Shown here one piece after another: positions 23,202-32,810 of a stretch of 64,000 bases of DNA; within the stretch, counting starts at the first letter, position 1; each line of letters starts with the position of its first letter. The stretch is from Persicaria tinctoria (Eukaryota; Streptophyta; Magnoliopsida; Caryophyllales; Polygonaceae). The stretch is from contig JBANSL010000013.1 of the NCBI GenBank assembly GCA_037127255.1, positions 61,146,688 to 61,210,687 of the forward strand, written 5' to 3'. The position numbers and the translations under genes were made by a program. The notes beneath the pieces are model-generated. The model saw only the letters and a list, made by a program, of their open reading frames with translations. It ran no database searches and was not told the origin of the DNA.

Positions 23202-24575
23202 ATGCGCCGTTCTGGTTTACCACCTGAGTTTGACAGCTTAGACGAACCGGAGTGTTACCTACACATCCACTCTAAACTCAAAAGGATCATGGCGGCCACT
23301 GAAACACAAGAACAGCTGATTGCCAGGCTTACAAGAGAGCTAGCCGCAAAGGATACCACTATCGCCAATGAAAGAGCAGCGAGGGAACAAGAAGTTGAGC
23401 GCGCAAGGCAAGCAGAAGCTGAGCTTTCCCAATATCCAACCACTGCTGAGGATTATATGCATCCAGCTCTCGTCGTGCCTGAATCGGCGATTCTAATCCC
23501 TGATAACTCTTTTGAAATTCGCACTCAATTTTTGATAGAGCTTAAAAATAATGCTTTTTATGGCAAATTTAATGAGTGCCCTCTTGAACATATTACTAAC
23601 TTTCATGATATGTGTCGTACTCTGGCTGAAGGTACAACTCTGGAATATGTCAAGATGAAATCTTTTCGCTGGTCGCTCGCTGGACCTGCACTGAAGTGGC
23701 TTGAAGGGCTGAAGCCGAGATCTCTCACCACCTGGGCCCAAGTAGAGCAAGAGTTCCTGGAAAAATACTTCCCACCCGCCAAGACAGCACTTCTCCGTCA
23801 GAAAATCACCGTCTTCAAACAGAAGCAAGGGGAACCGCTGGCAAAGGCATGGGAACGATACAAAGAACTACTGCGATCTTGCCCCACTCATGGACAGCCC
23901 CCCTACGTCATTCAGGAGATCTTCTTCAACTCTCTTGATCAAATCAATAAGGATAGGATCAACCATTATACTCGCTATGAGTATTTGACGATGCCACCAA
24001 GCGACGCATGGGGTGTGCTAGAAAAGCTCACTAACTACGAAAACAAATATGGGGCTCCTACAAACTATGAGGAGAACTCCTACGCCAGGCCAGCACCATC
24101 AATGCCACTCTATGAGCCAGCAAAGGAGATTGACCCAGATGTCAGGGAGCAGTTCTACAGAGACCAAAATTGCAAGCTTCTCAAGCAAGTCAAATATCTA
24201 TCTGTCAACCATCCTTGCATTGAATGCGGATCACAGCGGCACACCACTACTGAGTGCCCACACACTGAGCAAGTCAGGATGGCAGAAACACATGAAAAGG
24301 CAGCCTACGCTGGAGGTCCAAATCGACACATGGGAGATCAAAGGTTCTATCAACCACAGTGGAACCAAGGTCCTCCTAGGAATCCCCCACCCTACAGAGC
24401 TCCAGGACATCCGGAGAGGGATCAAAAGAAGGATGATCTGCAGCTGATCCTTGAGGAAATGCGTCGGAATCAGGGCACTATCAACAACCAATTCCAGAAC
24501 ATCACTACAAAATTTGGAGAATTAGACATCTGGAAAAGAGGAATAGAGACGCAGATGGGTCAGATCGCTGCATAG
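23202..24575 (+). CDS. gag: Gag polyprotein of element 3
   Basis: A 457-residue frame. Residues about 25-75 form a charged, Ala-rich helical stretch (TRELAAKDTTIANERAAREQ). Residues about 95-300 are the retrotransposon Gag capsid domain (NECPLEHITNFHDMCRTLAE, GPALKWLEGL, FPPAKTALLRQKIT, AWERYKELLRSCPTHG, EIFFNSLDQINKD). A complete CCHC zinc knuckle CIECGSQRHTTTEC lies near residue 345, and a Gln/Pro-rich tail follows. It would form virus-like particles and bind the element's RNA. The start is the first ATG, about 60 bp after the primer site, shared with element 2. It ends at TAG in the same frame as the protease; element 2 has CAG there, so the stop looks like a point mutation, although readthrough cannot be excluded. 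Confidence 0.85.
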   Translation: MRRSGLPPEFDSLDEPECYLHIHSKLKRIMAATETQEQLIARLTRELAAKDTTIANERAAREQEVERARQAEAELSQYPTTAEDYMHPALVVPESAILIPDNSFEIRTQFLIELKNNAFYGKFNECPLEHITNFHDMCRTLAEGTTLEYVKMKSFRWSLAGPALKWLEGLKPRSLTTWAQVEQEFLEKYFPPAKTALLRQKITVFKQKQGEPLAKAWERYKELLRSCPTHGQPPYVIQEIFFNSLDQINKDRINHYTRYEYLTMPPSDAWGVLEKLTNYENKYGAPTNYEENSYARPAPSMPLYEPAKEIDPDVREQFYRDQNCKLLKQVKYLSVNHPCIECGSQRHTTTECPHTEQVRMAETHEKAAYAGGPNRHMGDQRFYQPQWNQGPPRNPPPYRAPGHPERDQKKDDLQLILEEMRRNQGTINNQFQNITTKFGELDIWKRGIETQMGQIAA

Positions 24576-26093
24576 ATCCCACAACCGTCCGGACAACTCC
24601 CTGGGCAAACAGAACCAAATCCTAAAGGGAAGACCGGAGACGTCGCAGCTATCAAACTCAGGAGTGGCCATCAATTAAATGAGCCAGAGGTCAGAAAACA
24701 GCAAAGCAAGGCAGAACAGCAACTCGACGCAGAGCACAGCCAACTCGATCTCGACGAAGGTGTACTCGATGTCGACGAGCCACTACTCAACACGGACCAG
24801 AAGCTGAGCTCGGACTCCGCTGCGCAGACCAGCAACTCTAGGTCGACCACCCTACTCGATGTCGAGGAGCCCGTGGTCGAGATCGACGAGCAGCATCTGG
24901 CCGATGTCGACGACTCTGCAGCACCTCCGACGGCTGCTCAGGCTCCGAAACTAAAAAAGCCACTGTCGTTCCCTTCAAAAGCACAGAAAGATCCCACTGC
25001 AGGTAGGTTTACCATATTTGTTAATATGCTGCAAGAACTGAATGTTTATATTCCTTTTACAGAAGCCCTGCAAGAGATGCCTAGATATGTCAAATTTCTC
25101 AAGGAAATCCTAAGCAAGAAGCGATCCATCTCAGAGATCGCAGGCGAGTGCAAAGTACTCCACTTCCCTGAAAAGAGACCTGACCCTGGTAAGTTTTCTG
25201 TTACTGTGGGTTTTGGACAATATAAATATGAATCTCTATGCGATTTAGGAGCAAGTGTGAGCATCATGCCTCTATCAATCTGGCGGAAAGTAAAGATAGG
25301 ATGCATAGAACCTGTGGATGCCAAGCTATACATGGCAAACAATACAGTAGTCATCCCTACGGGTATAGTTGAGAACGTCCCTGTCCAGGTTGGTAAATTC
25401 TTTGTTCCAGCTGATTTCCTTATCATTGACTGTGCTGAAGATCCTACTAGCCCTATTATTCTTGGTAGACCATTCTTAGCTACTGCAGATGCCAAAATAA
25501 GTGTCAAGAATAGATCGCTCACCTTCACCATAGGCGATGAGGTTTTGGATTTCTCTTTTGGCCCTGCAAAAGAGGAAATTTCATGGCTGGAGGTGAAAAG
25601 CATCAGCAACCACGGGACCAAGCAAACAGCGAGGGAAGGTGCTGACGCTGTACTCGAGATCGACAAGACCAACTCGATCTCGACAAGAGACCTACTCGAT
25701 CTCGACAAGCCTTCGTCGATGTCGACAAACACTACAGTGCCTGAAACTTACCAAGATCCTAAGTATGGGGTCCCTGTACTCGAGGTCGACAAGCCATCAT
25801 CGATGTCGACTAGCCCCAAGCCCAAAGATTCCTGTTTTGGGTCCGAAAAGGCAAGTTCAGGTATGAATCCTACTCCCCCTCAGTCCATAAAGACAATTAT
25901 CAATGATTTAAGGGGAGATAAGACACCGTGGCAAGAAAATCTGCGAAAACTGAGAGCTGGAAGGAAAAGGGAAAAAGAAAAGGGAGATGATGCAAGCAAC
26001 AACCTGTCAGCTGAGCTTGCATACTACCAGCAGGACCTAGATGATCCAGGAGAAGGGCCAAGCATGAGCGGGCCCCACAATAAGGGTACTTGA
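24576..26093 (+). CDS. Protease and repeat-rich tail of element 3, in frame after gag stop
   Basis: Continues the gag frame after the single TAG; the first internal ATG is at 24873. It opens with a TCGANNTCGA-derived Asp/Leu-rich stretch (LDLDEGVLDVDEP) and then a region conserved with element 2 (IPFTEALQEMPRYVKFLKEI). The aspartic protease is recognisable by CDLGASVSIMPLSIW (DLGA in place of the usual DTGA/DSGA), VVIPTGIVENVPVQVGKFFV and ILGRPFLATADAKI. A second repeat-derived segment (DKPSSMST) follows, then a basic Lys/Arg tail and a terminal acidic stretch. The integrase-like tail of element 2 is not seen. No RT, RNase H or integrase core follows. Confidence 0.75.
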   Translation: MPQPSGQLPGQTEPNPKGKTGDVAAIKLRSGHQLNEPEVRKQQSKAEQQLDAEHSQLDLDEGVLDVDEPLLNTDQKLSSDSAAQTSNSRSTTLLDVEEPVVEIDEQHLADVDDSAAPPTAAQAPKLKKPLSFPSKAQKDPTAGRFTIFVNMLQELNVYIPFTEALQEMPRYVKFLKEILSKKRSISEIAGECKVLHFPEKRPDPGKFSVTVGFGQYKYESLCDLGASVSIMPLSIWRKVKIGCIEPVDAKLYMANNTVVIPTGIVENVPVQVGKFFVPADFLIIDCAEDPTSPIILGRPFLATADAKISVKNRSLTFTIGDEVLDFSFGPAKEEISWLEVKSISNHGTKQTAREGADAVLEIDKTNSISTRDLLDLDKPSSMSTNTTVPETYQDPKYGVPVLEVDKPSSMSTSPKPKDSCFGSEKASSGMNPTPPQSIKTIINDLRGDKTPWQENLRKLRAGRKREKEKGDDASNNLSAELAYYQQDLDDPGEGPSMSGPHNKGT

Positions 26094-27800
26094 GCGCAAA
26101 AGGAGAAGTCGGCCTAGCGACTCTAAAATCTAGAGCATGTATATAAACTTTATGAATTTTTGGGACTTTTGAACTTTTTTGTTTTTGGTTTTGGTTTTAT
26201 GTCTTTTAGAATGTTTTATGTGGATAGTCTTGTGTGCAATCTAACACTTTTAGGTCGGCAAGCATAAAAGGATCGTGAAAAGTGGAATAAGAGGTCCCTG
26301 AAAAACAGTCAAAATCGACGAAGGCCAAGTCGACGGCGACAAGGAGGAGCAGCCCAGACACTACTCGATCTCGAGTAGGCCAACTCGACATCGACAAGCC
26401 CAGACGCTCCTCGACTTCAGAAAACCACTAGACGCAGACGAGGCTCCTCGAGATCGACTACCCTGTACTCGAGATCGACAAGCCTACTCGACATGCACTG
26501 ATCGGCCTTCCTCGATGTTTTATCCTGTGAGTTCCTTCCTTTACTCTTGTTTTTATTTGATTTTTATACAGTGGGGACACTGTAAATTTTAAGTATGGGG
26601 TGGGGGAAGGGCTTACTTTGTGCATATTTGCCATATTTGACATTATTTATGTATGTTTAGATTTTATTTCTTTGAATTGCTACATGGCTATTTTGGAATG
26701 CATTATTGATTTATGTGCTTACATGCATGTTTTCCGAAGTTTGAAAAATGACCCCCATTGAAAATTTCGAATAATGTCATGGAAGCTTATATTGGACTCG
26801 ACGATGCAAAATTGGATTCATTAGAGATATAGCATGAAATTGCCTAGTAAAGGGAAGTCATAATGAAGTGCATATTTTGATGAAAACCATGAAAGGAGGT
26901 AAAATTTGAAGTTGCTTTTGACATGTCGCATGATAAGATGATGGAGGACTTTATATTTCCATATAATGCTCATTGCTTGAAATCCTAGCCTTACCTATGC
27001 TTATGCATCACAAAGCCATATTATGCCTTATTTCAATTATTGCTCCACATGATCTAAATATTAGCCATTCTTTACCTTATCCGGGGATTATGTTGAGAAT
27101 GATGTTACATTATGGAGATGTTATTGTGTGATATGGAGTTTGGAAGGAAATTGTTTAAAATATATGGAAAATTTAATGAGTGAAAGAAAATCCAATCACC
27201 TCAGGAGATAAAGGTAGATTGACCCTGCTCTCTGAGATAATAGTTTGGAGAGATGGGACACATTGTGAGGAGTCCAAAGCACTAAGTATCCGGGGCCATT
27301 CATGACACCCATGTTTGCGACTCGCGAGAAGGCAGTGCTGAGGTTAGAGAGGTAAAAGCATTATTATTGAGTAAAAGCATTATTGTTGATAAAAGCATTA
27401 TGAAAGGTGATGAATTTTATGAGAATGAATGTGGAAATTCAAATTTTGGAAATACTCCATTTCCCCGGATCATTAAACACCACATTGCCAGAAACTGCCC
27501 ACCTTTTAACCTTTTACCAAATCTACTCCTTATTTGAGCTTAAATTAAAGTCCTCTTGATTATCAATGCTTTGTCACTTATAAATGTTTTTTGCATAACC
27601 CTCCTTTTGTGAGTAGATGTTGCTTTGATATAATTGCACATGCATGAATTTGTGACACTAGTACCTTTTCGATGATGGTAATTGACTGCTGGGTTATATA
27701 AAGATGAATCTGATATGTTGAGAGTTTTGATTTCTACCCCTGAATGACAGATAAAAGTATTGCTTGAGGACAAGCAAGCTTAAGTATGGGGTGTTCAATT
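26094..27800 (+). other. Element 3 3' untranslated region and polypurine tracts
   Basis: Non-coding and collinear with 17922-19435. It has more TCGANNTCGA units at 26340-26490, the stem ACAGTGGGGACACTGT at 26568-26583, an upstream purine tract AAGTATGGGGTGGGGGAAGG at 26591-26610, and the terminal tract AAGTATGGGGTGTT at about 27783-27796. The last five bases before the inverted LTR, CAATT, match the complement of the first bases after the forward LTR. Confidence 0.75.
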
Positions 27801-29866
27801 TGTTGTATAGGAGGAAATCGAGTTGCAAAATAGAATGTAAATAAAATAAGGCAAACCAGATTCCGTCCCTTGCAAATAATTACAAGACCTCCTCCTGATG
27901 CAGCAGCGGGAAGTCAGGATCGATCCACGAGGAAGCGTGTCAGCAGATCCTAGGCAGCGAAGAAATCTCACGAACGTCGACAACAGTGGTACTCGACCTC
28001 AACTAAGGGTTAGTCGACAGGGGTCAGGCACAGTCGAACACAGCGCAGCAGCAAGCACAGGGGCTCATCGATATCGACAAGGCCTACTCGATGTCGAGTA
28101 GAGTCTTAGTCGACTTCGCTTCGTCTCATCGAGTACCTGCACACAGAAGCTACAGTGATGCTAGATCGATAATCAGTACTCGATATCAACGAGTGCTATT
28201 TGATATCGAGGAGACAGAGAATAAAACGAAAGTAAAAGAAAGTAAAAACAATTGCTTTGGGATTTTGAACTAAACTTAATATAAAAGGCTTCCAAGATTG
28301 GGGTTTGCAACAACGATAACCAAGCATGCATAAGGCAGAACCAAACAAATTATCATGTAAATCGCATCAAAGGACTAAGCTTTCGCCTTTTCCAACAATT
28401 AGACAACTCTTTCAAGAAACCCTAATTGTCTCTACTAATTTTATGTTTATAATCCAAGTTGTTAGCATGGATCTCCATTAGACGGGTAATAAAGACATAA
28501 ACAAGTAGGAAATGCTCAAAACATGATAAAGGTCGGATCTTTACCTCAAACACGCATGGCTATCGTTGGGCTCGCCCCAACCCTAGAAGTGGTGGACTAC
28601 TCACGCCTCATCGCAAACTCATACATTGATTGGAAAGAAAATAACAACTTGCATTAAACTAAATTCAAAGACTTTACAATCCCGGCGATCCAACTCTCGT
28701 TGAACGCCAAAACCCTAAAACCTTCGAACTCCCTAAACCGTCTCTGTGGAACTACTTCTCTAACTGAAATTGAATTGAATAAAACTGAGCTCCATGGGCT
28801 TTATTTATAGCCTTCTATTCCTTGCTAATCAAGGGTAGAATATCTATATCTATATCTAAAACTATATCTAAAATGCTTAATGATAAATAAAAGCGATAAA
28901 GAAATTAAATCTAAATATATCTAAATTGTCTTAAAGTGGATAAAACTTCCTCTTCATGATGTAGCTTGATAGAATCGGATAGAATTCGGTCTTCTCGGCT
29001 TCCAAGGAATCCCAACTCTACTCGGACTGCTCACGTCGACGCGATTCCAAATACGGGTCTACTCGACATCGACAAGGGCTCGTCGACATCGACTAGGATT
29101 CGTCGTCGACTGGACTCCTCGGGTGACTCTGCTCGACAAGGCTCGGACAAGGCTCCTGGGCGTCGTCGACTTTGACAAGGCTTCATCGACATCGAGTCGG
29201 GTTCTTCCTTTCCGCTTCCGCGAGTTGCCTCTTCCGCTGCAGCGAGGTCGTCGATCCGCAGGTGCAAGAGCCCCCTTCCGCTGGAGCGAGTTGGCTTCTC
29301 CGTCGGCTTGGTGCATCTTGCTGGCAGCGAGGATTTCCGCGGCAGTGAGCAGTCCGCTGCAGCGAGTTGAGTCGCTGGTAGCGAGTGCTGCCTGGTCGTC
29401 CTCGGCTTGTCGACCAGCTCTTCTTCTCGTCAACTCCGGGCGTGGCGCTGAGGCGTCGTCGATCTCGACTAGGGCTTGTCGAGATCGAGTAGGGCTCCGG
29501 AGCTGGGTTGGTCTGGCTCTCGACATTGCTCCTAGTCGACAAGGTCTGGCTCGGACATGTTCGTCTAGATCGAGTAAGGCCTACTCGAGATCGAGTAGCC
29601 TGGGCTCTCAACTTGATTCGACTGGTTCCGCTGCTTCTTTGACCTTAGACTTCTGTAGTGGTTTTCCGAGCTTTTCTGACCTTCCTTAGAGTTGCTGTAA
29701 AACGTCTCGAATTCTGCGAATTTAAACAGAAACTGGTGTAGATTCCATAATTTGGCAAATAAACATAAACTACATAGATTCTGTACTAGCTAACCCAAAT
29801 GTATGCAAAGTATGCAGAAAACGATATTAAAGTTACTGTAAAATATGGAAAATTCAGCTCACAACA
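27801..29866 (-). repeat. Element 3 inverted (3') LTR
   Basis: Starts TGTTGTATAGG (complement of the LTR's U5 end) and finishes CAGCTCACAACA (complement of its U3 start), 2,066 bp, reversed relative to the LTR at 21053. A normal element would start TGTTGTGAGC here. The target duplication ACCAG follows directly. Confidence 0.9.
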
Positions 29867-29895
29867 ACCAGTTCATACTAGGTGATCATAATAAC

Positions 29896-30024
29896 TGATC
29901 GATTACATAGGCTTTATATTGTATAGTGGGCCAAAAGGCCCATATCCATTGTAACCTATATTTATGTTTAATCAATGAATGAACCCCTCAAGGAGGACAT
30001 TACAATGAATCTCATGATCTTACA
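29896..30024 (+). mobile_element. Copia A-family solo LTR
   Basis: 129 bp, TGATCGATTAC...GATCTTACA, flanked by ATAAC (29891-29895) and ATAAA (30025-30029), a near-perfect 5-bp duplication; removing it rejoins the chromovirus LTR. It matches the minus-strand LTR at 31173-31305, including the GGGCCAAAAGGCCCATATCC palindrome. Confidence 0.85.
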
Positions 30025-30094
30025 ATAAAGACATTAAACCAACAAGGACGTACAAGCACGGATATTTCAAGGATCTTAATATCGCATGATATTA

Positions 30095-31172
30095 ATTTGC
30101 ATGAAAGAAACAAGCAGAATATCATGCAATTAGGAAGAAGAAAATGGGAAATTTTCACTTATCTCGAGTTATAAATAAATAACATATTTAACACACATAT
30201 CACTATAACTAATTTAATAAATTTCCCATCAATTTATACTCATGCCAGTTTTTTAATTAGGAGATAAACTACATCAAGCAGACGAATATGCAATTTATCG
30301 AAACTAGCAAGGAAATTGGCCATAGGGCCGCATTCGACACTGAAGAGTTAAAAAGGCACGTCAAAAATATCAAGAAACACGCAAAGGGCGTTGAACGAAA
30401 TCACTTGCCTTAACCTTCGACGATCGGTTGACGACAACAATGCGAGATTTTAGCACCTATTGAATCCAACGAAAAAGGAATATTTAATATTGATATTTGA
30501 TACAATTAACTTTACTTTACTCAATTTAAAATTGAATTAATTCTGCAAAGTTAAGAATTTATACCAATATAAATTCCTCGAGGAGCGGGATCCGGCGTGG
30601 GTGCTTCGAGATTGCTTGGTGTCACTGAAATGGTCAAGAATCGAATCGGGTTAGTAAGACATGAACTATGAGTGGTTTCTGCAATTTTATATAAAGAGAT
30701 TGAAAAACCTATGTTCCTCAATGGCGTTTCACGCGCCGAAGAAGAACGAGCAGGTGAAGGCGATGGCTCGGCGCGGCTCTTCCCCGGCGTCGATGGATAA
30801 CGGCGTAGGCGAGGACCTCGGCGGCAACTCAGGCGGTGATTGGCGGCGGCCCTCGATCAGCGAGGGAGACGGCAAACGAAGACGAAGGCTCGATGCTTCG
30901 GCAGCGATAATCGGAGACGGTAGTGGGCGGCGGCGGCAATCGAAGGCGGCGCTCGGGAAGTGAAGCCGACGACCTTGGCGTTCTCCGGGAAAGGCTACAC
31001 TGCAGGGCTCGACGGTTCTGGTGGCTAAAGCAGCGAGGCTTCGGTAGCGATAGGCGGTGGCAGTAGGGGATGATGGCAGCAAGGCTCGGCCCTGGGTGTT
31101 CTCCGGCAAGTGATGGGCAGCGGCTGCAAGCTTCGATGGCGGTTCGTGACAAAGGTTGCCGACGGTGGTTGG
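30095..31172. other. Unassigned flank; no gene called
   Basis: 30095-30650 is AT-rich and may be diverged chromovirus LTR. 30720-31170 is GC-rich with many GGCGGC and CTCGG phrases; frames on both strands are low-complexity (Arg/Ser/Pro) and match no family I recognise. It is the sequence next to the 3' LTR of copia A. Confidence 0.4.
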
Positions 31173-31305
31173 TGTAAGATCATGAGATTGATTGTAAAGT
31201 CCTCCTTGAGGGTTTCCTTCATTGATTAAACATATATATATATATATTACAATGGATATGGGCCTTTTGGCCCACTATACAATATAAAGCCCATGTAATC
31301 TATCA
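31173..31305 (-). repeat. Copia A 3' LTR
   Basis: 133 bp, TGTAAGATCATG...GTAATCTATCA on the plus strand. Upstream on the element's strand lies CGACTGCGGGGGTT, the polypurine tract. An internal (TA)n run and a GGGCCTTTTGGCCC palindrome are seen. Confidence 0.85.
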
Positions 31306-31309
31306 AACC

Positions 31310-32810
31310 CCCGCAGTCGAAAGTGAAGGGTCCCGTACAGTGAGACTGGACCAAAAATCAAGGAACAACTGGCGAGGTAAACCCTTGGTGAATATATCAG
31401 CGTACTAATAGGAGGACGGGACATGTAGAACGCGGACATGTCCAATAGCAACCTTGTCCCGGACGAAGTGGAGATCGAGCTCAATGTGCTTCGTGCGTTG
31501 ATGCTGGACTAGGTTGCTAGCCAGAAAGACGGCGGAGATGTTGTCGGTGTAGACCAGGGTGGCCTTCTGAAGAGGGCATCGGAGCTCAAGAAGGAGATTG
31601 CGGAGCCAAGAGCACTCAGAGACAACGTTAGCAACACCTCTGCACTCTGCCTCGGCGCTAGAGCGGGACACTACAGACTGTCGCTTCGCGGACCATGACA
31701 CTAGAGTGTCGTTGAGGAAGACACAATATATATACGAGGAGCGACGTGTGTGAGGACAACCACCCCAATCCACATCAGTGTAAGCAACGAGGTCATGCTT
31801 AGAGGAAGAGTGATTGTGGTGCCCAGCTCGAGGGTGCCACTGATGTACCGGATGATCCGTTTTAAGGCCTAAAAGTGGGGTTCCTTGGGCGCATGCATGA
31901 GCAAGCAGATCTGTTGAATGACGTAGGTGATATCTGGCCTGGTGAACATAAGATACTGCAATACACCGGCGAGGCTCCTATACAACGTCGGATCATCAAA
32001 CAAATGACCAGAATGAGCACTGAGCTTGTTGGATGTATCCACAGGGGTGACCACTGGCTTACAGTTAGTCATCTTGGCTCGAGAGACAATCTCAGCCGCA
32101 TACTTACTCTGAGAGAGAAACAGCCCAGACGCATGACACTGAACAGCGACTCCCAAGAAGTAAGACAACAGACCTAGATCTGACATGGTGAACTCGGCAC
32201 TCAATTGCGAAATAATAAACGTCCGAAGAGCATCAGAAGAGCCGGTGAGGATGATGTCGTCGACATACAATAAGAGAAAGGCCATGTCTTAGCCTATGTG
32301 ATAGATAAACAGGGACATATCCAAGCGGCTGCCAATGAAGCCCATGCGTAGCAGATGAGAAGCAAAGCGCTAGAACCAAGCCCGCGGAGCCTGTTTCAGA
32401 CCATACAGAGAACGCTTCAAGAGACAGACGTGCTTGGGATGGTTAGTATCAGCTGACCGTCCCAAGCCTGTGCTTAAACATGTAAACTGTCTCATTCAGA
32501 TGGCCATGCAGAAAGGCATTCTTGACATCCAGCTGATGAATAGCCCAGTGATGCGACAACGCTAAGCTCAACACCATTCGGATAGTGGCAGGCTTGACCA
32601 CGGGGCTGAACGTCTCATCACAATTAATACCTGCTTGCTGAGATCGACCGTTGACCACAAGAAGGGCTTTGTAGCGCTCCAACGACCCATCAAAGCGGAA
32701 CTTGTGGCGGAAGAGCCACATGTAGCGAATGACGTTCGCCTCAGGAGGGCGAGGGACCAGAACCCAAGTACTATTCCTTGCAAGGGCCCTGTATTCGTCG
32801 AGCATAGCCG
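31310..32810 (-). pseudogene. Copia A reverse transcriptase and RNase H
   Basis: RT opens with [17 protein letters not shown], continues [46 protein letters not shown], then LKRSLYGLKQAPRAW and the catalytic YVDDIILTG (about 32260), and DLGLLSYFLGV. RNase H shows DWGGCPHTRRS, VSRSSAEAECRGVAN, YTDNISAVFLASN, QRTKHIELDLHFVRDKVA and YADIFTKG. A frameshift after NETVYM, and stops near 32285, 31870 and the ADIFTKG region, break it. Confidence 0.85.

Larger units (their letters stand above)
21053..29866 (+). mobile_element. Athila-like element 3 with inverted 3' LTR, non-autonomous
   Basis: A perfect 5-bp target duplication ACCAG (21048-21052, 29867-29871) brackets the whole unit. Order: forward LTR 21053-23118, tRNA-Asp primer site, gag, protease, long 3' untranslated region, polypurine tract, then a second LTR at 27801-29866 in reverse orientation. 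Both LTRs are 2,066 bp long; about 2 differences are seen in the first 215 aligned bases, so it is young. Both outer ends are U3 ends (TGTTGTGAGCTG). No RT, RNase H or integrase is encoded, so mobilisation would need a relative's enzymes. Confidence 0.9.
1760..30094 (-). mobile_element. Ty3/gypsy chromovirus (Tekay/Del-like), shattered by nested insertions
   Basis: This is the oldest scaffold of the left half. In minus orientation the parts visible are: 5' LTR pieces (20685-21052, 29867-29895, 30025-30094), RNase H tail and integrase (11319 down to 9757), a displaced Gag zinc-knuckle piece (about 9690 down to 9319), a 3' untranslated stretch and polypurine tract (near 8050), and the 3' LTR (8045 down to 1760, split). 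The LTR ends TGAAATACCCC...GGGGTGTTACA and the preceding GGGACAAAACC...AAGGTGGGAGA are typical of Tekay/Del elements. Protease, RT and most of Gag are missing, consistent with a deletion that also removed the end of Athila-like element 2 near 20684. Confidence 0.75.
20685..30094 (-). repeat. Chromovirus 5' LTR remnants, split twice
   Basis: Three pieces (20685-21052, 29867-29895, 30025-30094) read continuously against 2293-2757 of the other LTR once element 3 and the copia solo LTR are removed. Homology fades after ATATCGCATGATATTAA near 30094. The left end was removed by the deletion that also trimmed element 2. Confidence 0.8.

Noticed and set aside
11700..26500. TCGANNTCGA clusters as a CRISPR array
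   Set aside because: Spacing is irregular, there are no unique spacers of constant length, and the context is a plant retrotransposon.
30661..30963. 100-residue frame MNYEWFLQF...
   Set aside because: Low-complexity Gly/Arg/Ser composition, equal-length frames on the other strand, no recognisable domain.
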